A DNA stretch of 48,987 nt from Fluviicola sp. (lineage in GTDB: Bacteria; Bacteroidota; Bacteroidia; Flavobacteriales_D; Crocinitomicaceae), in the NCBI GenBank assembly GCA_002734065.2, contig NVXU02000027.1:1-48987 (forward strand), given 5' to 3'. The translations under genes were made by a program, and so were the position numbers. The notes below the pieces were generated by a model, which worked only from the letters and a program-made list of their open reading frames with translations, did not search any database and was not told the DNA's origin. Below, in pieces: positions 19,074 to 28,041 of the stretch (position 1 is its first letter; each line of letters opens with the position of its first letter).

Positions 19074-20117
19074 TACTTGAATTTGATTCCTGCCATTATT
19101 TTTAGCCTTGTATAAAGCATCATCTGCACGTTTTATTATACTACTCAAATTATTATCACTAATGCAAAACTGAGATATACCTATGCTGATAGTTGTGTTT
19201 AATAAGTTCTTACCAACTTCAATGGATAAGTTACGACAATCCTGAATAATACTATTTGCCAAAACAAGTGCATTAGGTATTTTTGTCTCTGGCAGTAAAA
19301 TAATAAACTATTCTCCGCCATATCTACATAATAAATCTATCTCCCTAGTGCTCTTTTTAAGTAAGGAGGCAATTTCTATTAGCACCTTATCACCAATATC
19401 ATGTCCATAGTTATCATTGAATTTTTTAAATAAATCAATATCTATCATAAATAATGAAAAACTTTGCTTATGTCTAATAAATCGGTTAAAGTCCTTGTTA
19501 GCATGCATAAAAAAATGTCTACGATTTGGTATGTCTGTCAAAAGATCAGTATTAGCTAATTCTAAAAGTTCGTTTTGAAGTTTTTCTTTGCCGTTTATAA
19601 AATAAAAAAATAGTACAAAAATAATAATTGAAACTAGCGGTATATTTAAAGTGAAAAATAAAATACTAATATTAGTTGATATATGAATAGCCAAGTGTCT
19701 TATTTCACTATCAAATATACCGCTAGTTATAATTAATAATATATATATAACCATCTTAGAGCTGTGCTTTTTTTTGAAAAGTAAAACTTACTAATATTGT
19801 TAAAATAGACCAGATTATTACAGTCCACTAGCTATAAATCTAGCAAGGGAAACTTGAAAGAAAAAGGGTATTAATAAACTGATAATTACTTGCAAAGTCT
19901 GGGCAAGTTGAAATTTTTTACTTATATATAGATATATGAAATTAATTATAGTTACAATTGTATAGGCATAAGGTATATATGATTGAATAACTAAGTCATA
20001 ATAAAGGGTAATACTACCCCCCCCAGACAAGACCACTTAAACTCATAACTAAGCCGATATATATTAAAATCCTGTGTTCTTATCTTTCTTTGGGTGTATT
20101 GTTTTGTATATCAGCAA
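19068..20117 (-). pseudogene. Membrane-bound diguanylate cyclase pseudogene with amber codon in the GGEEF motif
   Basis: Homology runs from about 20117 (TIHPKKDKNT) through several membrane spans to a GGDEF domain ending ALYKAKNNGRNQIQVL at 19068. Lesions: a frame change before GLVMSLSGLVW, a C8 (G8 on the coding strand) tract at 20017-20024 where seven G would restore frame, a one-base loss near 19820 after RFIASGL, a T8 (A8) tract at 19768-19775 where seven A would restore frame, and an in-frame TAG at 19308-19310 exactly where the third acidic residue of GGEEF belongs (YGGE-stop-FIILL). The inhibitory or catalytic half of the enzyme cannot be made. Convergent with the CitE-like gene by a 6-base overlap. 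Confidence 0.85.
20017..20024. repeat. Homopolymeric C8/G8 tract
   Basis: Eight consecutive C on the plus strand, inside the N-terminal membrane part of the GGDEF pseudogene. Poly-G tracts of this size are the classic slippage sites for phase variation in Campylobacterota. In this AT-rich DNA the run is conspicuous. Confidence 0.8.
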
Positions 20118-20218
20118 TTGAGGATATACAATCAATTATACAATTTTTGTTATAATTAAACATAATAAATTATAGTATTAATAAATTAATTAAATATTAG
20201 TAAAAAGTATTGTTATGT

Positions 20219-20318
20219 AAAACTTGATTTGGAATCTAAGCTAATAAATTAGACCCTAAATCAAGTTCAGGGTGACGAAAGTTGTTGTATTCATGGTGAC
20301 GAAAGTAGGTGTATGAAT
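20219..20318. repeat. Second, diverged copy of the palindromic repeat family
   Basis: AAACTTGATTTGGAATCTA (from 20219) repeats the right end of the 8918-9047 element; ACCCTAAATCAAGTTCAGGGTGACG follows from about 20253 as a diverged palindromic end. Two tandem 24-base units starting GGTGACGAAAGT lie at 20271-20294 and 20295-20318. The architecture (palindromic ends plus 23-24-base tandem units with TGACG core) is shared with the first copy. It lies between the GGDEF pseudogene and the TonB-like gene. Confidence 0.7.
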
Positions 20319-20336
20319 TAGCCTTCTCCAAACATA

Positions 20337-21209
20337 TTAATATCTAGCTAAATTATAATAAATATTATATCTTATAAGGGTTTTTTCACTTGGTCTAGGA
20401 TACCGGCTATAGGCATATTCAATAGTCTCTTTTGTAGTATCATCAAGTACATAATAACCACTTTTTTGTATAAATTTAAAATCAGTCATATCACCATTTG
20501 TATGTAGGTAAAATTCAATTACATTACTTCTATTAACATTTATATCTTTTGGTAAGTTAACCCTAGCTACACGATTTAAAATTTGTTGTGTAATTCTTCT
20601 CATAATTTCTTGATTATCAATGATATACTTTTGTTGTCCAGGCGTAAGTTTACCAAATTTATCTCCGTAAAGTTCTTTTATATTTTGACTAATACTACTT
20701 CTCTTAGCTGTTTTTTTAATCTCTTTTTTTACTGTATCTAATGATTTATCCTCACTCATCCAGGCATAAGGACTTGTATGTTGTTTTTTTATAGGTTTAT
20801 TTTTACTTGTATTATTATCTAGTTTGGCAAATGGATTAAAAACTTCATACTTGGGTTTTGTTTTTAAACTTATTTTTGGTTTTGATTCATAGATAGTTTT
20901 TTTGTTTACTTTTTTTTGTTTTTTTATCTTTTTTTTATCGTATATTATAACTTCTTTTTTAATAAGTTCTTTTAGTTGTTTGCCCTTTGGCATTGGTGGT
21001 GCTATGGGTATATCTTGCGGTGTTTTTTTTATTTCACCTGATTTTTTTTCTTTTTTTGGCATCTCTTTAAGTGATATTTTAATTCTTTTTTCTTCTAGTT
21101 TTTCTTTTTTTGTAATATTAGGTTTAAGTATACCTAATACTATAAATATCATTACAAAAAGAAGGTGGATTAATAATGCTACAAAGAGGGAGAACATTGA
21201 TCTATTCAA
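20337..21209 (-). CDS. TonB-family energy transducer
   Basis: 290 residues: one N-terminal membrane anchor (about 5-28), a long Lys-rich periplasmic linker (residues 35-150) and a C-terminal TonB-like domain (VIEFYLHTNGDMTDFKFI ... SRYPRPSEKTLI). TonB proteins couple the proton gradient to outer-membrane transporters. No exbB/exbD or receptor gene adjoins. The start is a TTG at 21209 with GGA six bases upstream; an ATG four codons on is the alternative but is poorly spaced. The linker is richer in Lys than in the Pro typical of enterobacterial TonB. Confidence 0.78.
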   Translation of the reverse strand: MNRSMFSLFVALLIHLLFVMIFIVLGILKPNITKKEKLEEKRIKISLKEMPKKEKKSGEIKKTPQDIPIAPPMPKGKQLKELIKKEVIIYDKKKIKKQKKVNKKTIYESKPKISLKTKPKYEVFNPFAKLDNNTSKNKPIKKQHTSPYAWMSEDKSLDTVKKEIKKTAKRSSISQNIKELYGDKFGKLTPGQQKYIIDNQEIMRRITQQILNRVARVNLPKDINVNRSNVIEFYLHTNGDMTDFKFIQKSGYYVLDDTTKETIEYAYSRYPRPSEKTLIRYNIYYNLARY

Positions 21210-21270
21210 AGATATTCCATTTATTTTCAGTTATTGATATGATTATATCAAATCTAGATTAATACAACTT

Positions 21271-21279
21271 TGCTATAAT
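21271..21279 (+). promoter_or_regulatory. Extended -10 element upstream of hemL
   Basis: TGCTATAAT (extended -10, TGn-TATAAT-like) lies about 30 bases before the hemL start, with an AAGG ribosome site between. Housekeeping sigma promoter is likely. Confidence 0.5.
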
Positions 21280-21307
21280 CATAAAAAATATTTTAAGGTC
21301 ACAATAA

Positions 21308-22600
21308 ATGAGTACAAACGGTTCACTAAAAGCATTTGAACAGGCGCAAACATTAATCCCAGGTGGAGTAAACTCTCCAGTTAGAGCATTTGCGAGCGTT
21401 GGTGGTTCCCCGATATTTATAGACGAAGGGCAGGGTGCCTATTTAACAGATGTAGATGGAAATAAATATGTTGACTATGTACAAAGCTGGGGTCCATTAA
21501 TATTTGGTCATAGGGATGAGGCTATAGAATCTGCTGTAATTGAGGCAGTTAAAAATGGTCTTAGTTTTGGTGCACCAACTCAAGCTGAAACTGATTTAGC
21601 AGAACTTGTAGTATCTATGTTTGATTCTATAGATAAGATTAGATTTGTAAGTTCTGGTACTGAGGCTGTAATGTCTGCTATTCGTTTAGCTCGTGGTTAT
21701 ACTGGTCGTGACGATATTTTAAAGTTTACTGGTTGTTACCATGGTCATAGTGATTGCCTCTTAGTTGAAGCTGGATCTGGTGCTGTAACTTTTGGAAACC
21801 CATCTTCACCAGGTGTTCCAGCTGATTTTACAAAACATACGCTTTTAGCTGAGTATAATAATATAGAATCTGTAAAAAAATGTTTCATAGATTCTTCTGA
21901 TATCGCTTGTATAATCATAGAACCAATAGCCGGTAATATGGGCTTAGTTCCAGCTGATAAAGAGTTCTTGCATGAGCTTCGTAAAATTTGTGATGAAAAT
22001 GGAACTTTACTTATTTTTGATGAAGTTATGTCTGGTTTTCGTGCAAGCATCAATGGTGTTGAATCTATCACTGGGGTAAGACCAGACCTAGTAACCTTAG
22101 GAAAAGTAATAGGTGGAGGTATGCCAGTTGGTGCATTTGGTGCCCGTAGTGAGATTATGGATCAACTTTCACCAGAAGGACCAGTATACCAAGCTGGAAC
22201 ATTGAGTGGAAATCCAGTTACAATGGCAGCTGGTTTAGCTGCATTAACTAAACTAAAGAAAAATAGCCAGCTTATGTCTGTTTTAAATGCACGTGCAACT
22301 AGACTAGTTGAGGGTATGAAAACAGAGGCTAAGGCTTGTGGCATAGGTATGCAAATAACTACACGTGGTAGTATGTTTGGATTCTTTTTAAATGATACTG
22401 AGGTTAAAAACTTTGCTGATGCATGCTCATGTGATAGTGATTTATTTGCTAAGTTTCACTCTAGTATGTTAAAAGAAGGTTTTTATTTTGCTTGTTCATT
22501 ATATGAGACAGGTTTTATCTCTACAGCTATTACTGATGAGATAGTAGAAGATACTATAAAAGCTAGCGCAAGAGTATTTAAAGAGATAAGTAATGGATAA
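21308..22600 (+). CDS. hemL: Glutamate-1-semialdehyde 2,1-aminomutase
   Basis: 430-residue PLP enzyme that makes 5-aminolevulinate from glutamate-1-semialdehyde (C5 haem pathway). PLP lysine K266 in [34 protein letters not shown] near 113-130 and [10 protein letters not shown] near 236-245 are family signatures. Full length. Overlaps the next gene by 8 bases, so the downstream AtpZ-like gene is translationally coupled. Confidence 0.96.
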   Translation: MSTNGSLKAFEQAQTLIPGGVNSPVRAFASVGGSPIFIDEGQGAYLTDVDGNKYVDYVQSWGPLIFGHRDEAIESAVIEAVKNGLSFGAPTQAETDLAELVVSMFDSIDKIRFVSSGTEAVMSAIRLARGYTGRDDILKFTGCYHGHSDCLLVEAGSGAVTFGNPSSPGVPADFTKHTLLAEYNNIESVKKCFIDSSDIACIIIEPIAGNMGLVPADKEFLHELRKICDENGTLLIFDEVMSGFRASINGVESITGVRPDLVTLGKVIGGGMPVGAFGARSEIMDQLSPEGPVYQAGTLSGNPVTMAAGLAALTKLKKNSQLMSVLNARATRLVEGMKTEAKACGIGMQITTRGSMFGFFLNDTEVKNFADACSCDSDLFAKFHSSMLKEGFYFACSLYETGFISTAITDEIVEDTIKASARVFKEISNG

Positions 22601-22919
22601 AGAAAACAAAACACCTAAAATTAAGCCTATTATAGAAGCTGCCGATAGTTTATCCCTTGGAATATCTATAGTAGTAGCAGTTATTATGGGTGTAGGTGTT
22701 GGATATTTACTAAAAAATATTACTGGGCAGTCTTGGACTTTTTGGATTGGTGTTGGTTTAGGAATTGCAGCGGCAATATTAAATGTATACAAGGCATACT
22801 CAAAACAATACAAAGAGTATGAAGAATTAGCAAAAGAGCCACGTTATGCAATTAAGAAAAAGCTTTACGAAGAAAAAGAAGATGACGATGATGAGGACTA
22901 TGGTGAAAAAAAGTATTAA
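22593..22919 (+). CDS. AtpZ/AtpI-family small membrane protein
   Basis: 108 residues with two membrane spans (about 24-40 and 48-68) and glycine-rich [10 protein letters not shown] between them, the pattern of the AtpZ/AtpI family, which assists F-type ATP synthase assembly or divalent-cation transport. The C-terminal tail is strongly charged ([16 protein letters not shown]). The ATP synthase genes are not nearby; position after hemL appears to be a lineage habit rather than functional proof. Confidence 0.75.
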   Translation: MDKENKTPKIKPIIEAADSLSLGISIVVAVIMGVGVGYLLKNITGQSWTFWIGVGLGIAAAILNVYKAYSKQYKEYEELAKEPRYAIKKKLYEEKEDDDDEDYGEKKY

Positions 22920-23418
22920 ATTATTTATATTTACACAAATACTGATTTTTTTAACATATTTAATTTCATTTGAAGTTTATATAAATATTCATATAGCTTT
23001 TTTAAGTAGTTTTCTTATAATCATTGGATCAACATATGCCTATAGAAAAATGATTAACACTCAGCTTGAGGCTGATATAATAAATGAAGAAAGGGATCTT
23101 TTAGACACGATAGAAGATCCTCATGAACTTTATGATGATACAGCAATAAATGATAGCCCAATAGATGAACTTGATTTAAAAGAGATAGTTAAACAAGAGA
23201 AGAAAAAAATAAAAATTTTAAATTTAAAAGATATTAAAAAAGGTTCTAAGGCTGGATTTTCTCCCCTTAGGTTAGTCCCTTATGCTTTTTTGATTTTAAG
23301 TTTTATAGCATTAAAAAATAATGGATTATTGGATATAAAAGTATATTTGCCTTCATTACTTATAGGTATAATCATTGGCTACAGTAGTACAAAAAATATA
23401 ATAAACATTTCTAAATAA
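22900..23418 (+). CDS. Four-span membrane protein, unknown function
   Basis: 172 residues from the ATG at 22900 ([11 protein letters not shown]), which has GAGG four bases upstream; a start at 22846 would run deep into the preceding gene in a low-complexity Lys/Met stretch. Two N-terminal spans (about 6-26 and 28-48), a charged cytoplasmic-type middle rich in D and E (residues 55-110), and two C-terminal spans. Overlaps the AtpZ-like gene by 20 bases. No recognised domain; co-expression with hemL and the AtpZ-like gene is inferred from the overlap. Confidence 0.7.
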   Translation: MVKKSIKLFIFTQILIFLTYLISFEVYINIHIAFLSSFLIIIGSTYAYRKMINTQLEADIINEERDLLDTIEDPHELYDDTAINDSPIDELDLKEIVKQEKKKIKILNLKDIKKGSKAGFSPLRLVPYAFLILSFIALKNNGLLDIKVYLPSLLIGIIIGYSSTKNIINISK

Positions 23419-23479
23419 AAATAAAGTATTTATGTGATATTATTATAACAATTAATATTAACATATTTAGGGAATTATT

Positions 23480-24202
23480 ATGACTAACTTTAAGGCTCTG
23501 AAAAAAATTTCTAAAGATTTTACTCTTTTATTTGTAGAAGATGACTTCACACTTCGTAATCAAACAGCAAAAATTTTTTCTAACTTATTTAGATTAGTTG
23601 ATACAGCAGAAAATGGGAAAGAAGGTCTTGAATCTTTTAATAACTACTTTAATATTACTGGTAAATATTACGATATAGTAGTAAGTGATATAGAGATGCC
23701 ATATATTAATGGTATTGAACTAAGTCGTAGAATCCTTGCAATTAACAATAATCAAAAAATTGTAATTATGTCAGCATATGATGACAAGGAATACCTCTTA
23801 GACCTTATTAAGATTGGTATTGAGTGCTTTATGCAAAAACCATTATCAACTGATCATCTCTTAGATACTATGCATAAGGTATGTGTATCATTTGAAGATG
23901 AAACTAGCACTTCATTTGGTAATGGATATTACTTTAATAATTATTTAAAGATTCTTTTTCATAATACAAGTAGAATTAATATTTCATATAATGAAACTAT
24001 GCTTTTAGAGTTATTACTTAGTGATAAGACTAAGAAGTTTACTGCAAATGAAATACATCACCATATATATGATGATATACAAGAAACTTTTGTGAAAGAA
24101 ACTGTAGATAGTTTAATACAAAGACTATCAAACAGGTTACCAGATGGTTCTATTATCAATGATAGTAATATTGCATTTGGTTTAAATTTATCTACTAGAT
24201 AG
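23480..24202 (+). CDS. Response regulator, receiver plus winged-helix DNA-binding domain
   Basis: 240 residues. The receiver has the acidic pair E20-D21, phospho-acceptor D70 in VVSDIEMP, and K120 in MQKPLS. The C-terminal 90 residues fit an OmpR/PhoB-like effector in outline (YNETMLLELLLSDKTKKFTA, then a recognition region VDSLIQRLSNRLP and IAFGLNL end). First gene of a four-gene signalling run, with an AGGGA site before its ATG. Its receiver is similar to that of the regulator at 26971. Confidence 0.87.
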   Translation: MTNFKALKKISKDFTLLFVEDDFTLRNQTAKIFSNLFRLVDTAENGKEGLESFNNYFNITGKYYDIVVSDIEMPYINGIELSRRILAINNNQKIVIMSAYDDKEYLLDLIKIGIECFMQKPLSTDHLLDTMHKVCVSFEDETSTSFGNGYYFNNYLKILFHNTSRINISYNETMLLELLLSDKTKKFTANEIHHHIYDDIQETFVKETVDSLIQRLSNRLPDGSIINDSNIAFGLNLSTR

Positions 24203-24209
24203 CTTAATC

Positions 24210-25619
24210 ATGTTAAAATCTTTACAAAACTTTGATTATCACAAGGAGCTTATTGAAACGCTTTTAAAGTCCAAATTAGAACCGTTAATTTCTAACTTAC
24301 TTATGCCTATTTTAATCTATATTTTATTTATGGATTTAATACCCCAAAATTTGTTTAATGTTTGGTTTATTTCACATATAGTTCTTTTTATTTTTAGGAT
24401 ACTTGTTAGAAAAAAATTCTACAGTATACTTTACGTAGCCAATCCTGATGTATTAAAAAGATATATTAAAGTATATTTGTTGTTGGTTTTTTTATCTGCA
24501 GTATTGTGGGGATTATTATTTACCTTGTCATATATTTATATGGATAACTTAAATAACTATATAGCATTAGCTATTTTAATGGGTTTAGTATCTGCTAGTG
24601 TAACTACTTTAAGCTCTATTTTTCATGCCTCTTTTATTTTTGTGACAACTATTGCTTTATTCATATTATTTAATGTACTTTATTTTGGTGATGAATCAAC
24701 TCAATATATAATAGCTATATGTTTATTGATATTTATGTATGTAGTTACAAATGCCAATCATAAAATGTATATCTTCTTAAAAAATAATATTGATAAACGA
24801 GAAGAGAGTAGTGTGTTAAATAAACTTCTAAATAAAAAAGTTAAAGAAGTAATTAAAGAAACAAATAATAAAGAGGAACTTCTTCAAAGACAATCGGCTT
24901 TAGTTCAAATGGGTGAGATGATATCTATGATTGCACATCAGTGGAGGCAACCACTTGGAGCTATAGTAGCTATATCAATTGATTTAAAAATGCAAATTGA
25001 ATTAGATAGCTTTGATTTAGAGATAAAAGAACAAAGAGATAATTGTAAAAAATATTTTAGCGATTCTCTTAAAGATATTGATTTTTTAGTACAAAATATG
25101 ACTACAACAATCGATGATTTTAGAAATTTTTATAAACCAAATAAGGCTCACTCTATAACATCTATCACTATACCTATTGTTAAGGCTATCAATATAGTTA
25201 AGAACTCTTTTAAATCAGATGGTATAAATATAATTGAAGAATATAATTCAACAAATGAGATAGATTTGTATGTAAATGAGATGATGCAGGTTATTTTAAA
25301 TATATTAAAAAATGCTCAAGACAATTTCAAAGAAAAAAATATTGAAAATAAAAATATTATTTTTACTTGTAAAGATATTCATGATGGGGTATTGATTGAG
25401 ATTTGTGATAATGGTGGTGGAATAGATGAAAAAGTTTTATCAAGAATTTTTAACCCATATTTCTCAACTAAGAGTGAAAAAAATGGAACTGGTCTAGGTC
25501 TATATATGTCTAAAATTATTATAGAGGAACATCATTTTGGAAGTTTGAGTGTATATAACAGTTGTGATGGTGCATGTTTTTGCATAGCTCTAAATAAAAA
25601 TCTAGAAAGAAATATATAA
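24210..25619 (+). CDS. Membrane sensor histidine kinase
   Basis: 469 residues. Six membrane spans (residues about 27-180) without a large extracytoplasmic loop, then a cytoplasmic coiled coil and a kinase core: phospho-acceptor H243 in MIAHQWRQPLGA, N-box ILNILKNAQDNF, G1 box DNGGGID, F box NPYFSTK and G2 box GTGLGLYMSK. The AHQWRQPL type H-box is common in Campylobacterota. The sensory signal is likely perceived within the membrane. Starts 7 bases after the upstream regulator and overlaps the next kinase by one base (TAATG). Confidence 0.9.
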   Translation: MLKSLQNFDYHKELIETLLKSKLEPLISNLLMPILIYILFMDLIPQNLFNVWFISHIVLFIFRILVRKKFYSILYVANPDVLKRYIKVYLLLVFLSAVLWGLLFTLSYIYMDNLNNYIALAILMGLVSASVTTLSSIFHASFIFVTTIALFILFNVLYFGDESTQYIIAICLLIFMYVVTNANHKMYIFLKNNIDKREESSVLNKLLNKKVKEVIKETNNKEELLQRQSALVQMGEMISMIAHQWRQPLGAIVAISIDLKMQIELDSFDLEIKEQRDNCKKYFSDSLKDIDFLVQNMTTTIDDFRNFYKPNKAHSITSITIPIVKAINIVKNSFKSDGINIIEEYNSTNEIDLYVNEMMQVILNILKNAQDNFKEKNIENKNIIFTCKDIHDGVLIEICDNGGGIDEKVLSRIFNPYFSTKSEKNGTGLGLYMSKIIIEEHHFGSLSVYNSCDGACFCIALNKNLERNI

Positions 25620-26974
25620 TGATATTAATCATAGCAATTTTATTATCTATGGGTCTAGTCCTTTTAGTTCAAATGTATTATACGAAAAAAATTCATTGTA
25701 TAAATCTGCAAAGTGATTTAGATAATAAAACCATTGATTTGAAAATAAGTTTAGAAAAAAATATTAAATTAGAAAAAAAATTAAAAACAAGTGATTTTTA
25801 TTTAAAAAACATACAAGAACTAGCTAGCATAGGTATATGGGAAGTTTATGCTGATAAATCTAAAGTGTCATATTTTAGTGATGAGATGTATAAGATAATA
25901 TCTCAAGATAAAAATACATATGAGCCAACTTTTAGAAACTTTAAAAAACTTTTAGTCAAAGAAGATCGAAATCTATTTACAAATAGTTACTATTGCACAA
26001 TTAAAACTAAGTCTGATTTTATTGTTGCTTTTAGTCTTGTTAATTCAGATGGTAAATGCCTTAGAATAGAATCTCGTGCCCATCATACTTTTTCAAAAAA
26101 TGGTGAATATAAGTCAACCTTTGGTATCTTTTTAGATAGTGTCCAGAAACATCAAGTAGAACATAAACTTAGAAATATTAATAAAAACCTTGATTTACGC
26201 GTTAAAGAGGAGATACAAAAAAATGAGGTACAACAAGAAAAGTTCTTTAAGCAGTCTAGAATGGCACAAATGGGTGAGATGATATTTATGATAGCTCATC
26301 AGTGGAGACAGCCCCTTAGTGCTATCTCTTCAACATCTATAGACTTACAAATGCAAATTGATTTAGATACTTTTAATTTAGAAGAAAAAAATAAAGATAA
26401 ATCTTGTCAGATGTATTTTAAAAAAGAGCTAAAAGAGATTGATAAATTAGTTAAAAACTTAACAAATACTATAGATGATTTTAGAAACTTTTATAAACCA
26501 AATAAGAATAAACATATAGGTTTAATTGATGAATCGATAAAAAAAGCTTTATCAATTATGAGGGCACCTTTGAAAGCCAAAGGTATAGATATTATTGAAG
26601 ATTATAAAAGTGATACTAACTTACATTATTATATGAATGAGATAATGCAGGTAGTTTTAAATATATTAAAAAATTCACAAGATAATTTTTTAGAAAAACA
26701 GATAAAAAAACCAAAAATTATTATTAGTACTTTTGATACTGATTTAAATACAGTCGTTAATATAATTGATAATGGCATGGGTATTGAAGAAAGTATTATA
26801 GAAAAAGTATTTGATCCGTATTTTTCTACAAAAGATGAAAAAAATGGAACTGGCTTAAGTCTATATATGTCAAAAATTATAATTAGTGAACATCATGGTG
26901 GAGACTTATATGTAACTAATTATGATAATGGTGTGCGTTTTACAATAGAATTAAAAAAGGAGTTAAGGTTATGA
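25619..26974 (+). CDS. PAS-containing sensor histidine kinase, tandem paralogue of the upstream kinase
   Basis: 451 residues. One N-terminal span (about 2-19), coiled coil, a PAS-like domain (62-172, ASIGIWEVYADKSKVSYFS...), then a kinase core with H227 in MIAHQWRQPLSA, N-box ILNILKNSQDNF, G1 DNGMGIE, F box DPYFSTK and G2 GTGLSLYMSK (Ser in place of the usual Gly/Ala). From the H-box to the C-terminus it is closely similar to the preceding kinase (shared IDDFRNFYKPNK), so the two cores arose by tandem duplication with exchange of input domains. Overlaps the following regulator by 4 bases. Confidence 0.9.
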   Translation: MILIIAILLSMGLVLLVQMYYTKKIHCINLQSDLDNKTIDLKISLEKNIKLEKKLKTSDFYLKNIQELASIGIWEVYADKSKVSYFSDEMYKIISQDKNTYEPTFRNFKKLLVKEDRNLFTNSYYCTIKTKSDFIVAFSLVNSDGKCLRIESRAHHTFSKNGEYKSTFGIFLDSVQKHQVEHKLRNINKNLDLRVKEEIQKNEVQQEKFFKQSRMAQMGEMIFMIAHQWRQPLSAISSTSIDLQMQIDLDTFNLEEKNKDKSCQMYFKKELKEIDKLVKNLTNTIDDFRNFYKPNKNKHIGLIDESIKKALSIMRAPLKAKGIDIIEDYKSDTNLHYYMNEIMQVVLNILKNSQDNFLEKQIKKPKIIISTFDTDLNTVVNIIDNGMGIEESIIEKVFDPYFSTKDEKNGTGLSLYMSKIIISEHHGGDLYVTNYDNGVRFTIELKKELRL

Positions 26975-28041
26975 AAATAGATAATAAGACAATAATGAAA
27001 TATTCTAAAAATTTAAATGTTTTATATATAGAGGATAATGAAATGTTGCGTAATTCAACATTGCGTATATTTAATACATATTTCAATATAGTTGATATTG
27101 CAGAAGACGGAGCTAAAGGTTTAGCTATGTATATGAAATATAAAAATGAGACAGCTGAGTATTATGATATAGTAATAACAGATATTAATATGCCAAATAT
27201 GAATGGTATTGAAATGAGTCAGCTTATATGTCTTGAAAACAATATACAGTCTTTAATATTTATTACAGCATATAACGATTCTTCTTATCTTCAAAATGCT
27301 ATTGATATTAGTGCCGATGGTTTTTTGTCTAAACCAATAATACCCGAGCAAATACAAACACTTTTATATAAAGTAAGTAAAGCAATTAGTGATTCAAAAG
27401 AGATAACTATTTTTTTTAATCATGTGGAAAAGTTAAACTTTGAATTAGAAAATCAAAATGCTCAGTTAAAGAAAAAAAATGAAGAACTAGAAAAATCATA
27501 CAGGATGTTAAATACACTTGCAAATAAGGATCAAATAACATCTGCGAAAAAAAAACAAAAAACAAAAAATATTGAAGAGATATATCTAAGAGAGCAGATG
27601 CAGCAATTTGTTAATGAAGATCTTCAAGAAATAAAAGATTTATATACAGAGATAGATAGTAATGTAATATCTGTAATAAATTCAAATGGAGATATACCTG
27701 CAGATGCAATTGAAGATATTATGAGAGGTTTCACTCAATACGCATCATTATTGTCTTTTTATACATTTTTTACAGAATTAGCAGCAGCTATGAAAGATTT
27801 TGCAGTCACTCTAAGAGATAATCCACTGCCTGATGATAAACAAAAGATAAATGATATATTTGTTTTATTAGAGAGTTTTTTATTTGTTTTAAATAAATGG
27901 AATAAGGACTTGGAAAACAGTGACGATGCTGTTAGTTTTTTTGATGCTTCAATTATCAGTGATATGAATACAATAACAATTATGTGGACTATGAGTGATA
28001 CCTTAGATGAAGAGGAGGATGTTGATGATATGTTTTTTTAA
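26971..28041 (+). CDS. Response regulator with helical output domain of unknown type
   Basis: 356 residues. Receiver with E21-D22, phospho-acceptor D71 in VITDINMP and K121 in SKPIIP, then a coiled coil (about 140-175), then an apparently all-helical domain (190-335) with no DNA-binding, GGDEF or HD motif. The protein ends in an acidic tail and DDMFF. The output domain could be a dimerisation or phosphotransfer-interaction module; nothing in the sequence decides. Last gene of the signalling run; its stop overlaps the convergent PAS gene. Confidence 0.85.
   Translation: MKIDNKTIMKYSKNLNVLYIEDNEMLRNSTLRIFNTYFNIVDIAEDGAKGLAMYMKYKNETAEYYDIVITDINMPNMNGIEMSQLICLENNIQSLIFITAYNDSSYLQNAIDISADGFLSKPIIPEQIQTLLYKVSKAISDSKEITIFFNHVEKLNFELENQNAQLKKKNEELEKSYRMLNTLANKDQITSAKKKQKTKNIEEIYLREQMQQFVNEDLQEIKDLYTEIDSNVISVINSNGDIPADAIEDIMRGFTQYASLLSFYTFFTELAAAMKDFAVTLRDNPLPDDKQKINDIFVLLESFLFVLNKWNKDLENSDDAVSFFDASIISDMNTITIMWTMSDTLDEEEDVDDMFF

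Noticed and set aside
24210-26974. Hybrid kinase fusion
   Set aside because: The two kinases are separate frames with a clear stop and new ATG (one-base overlap), each with a complete core.
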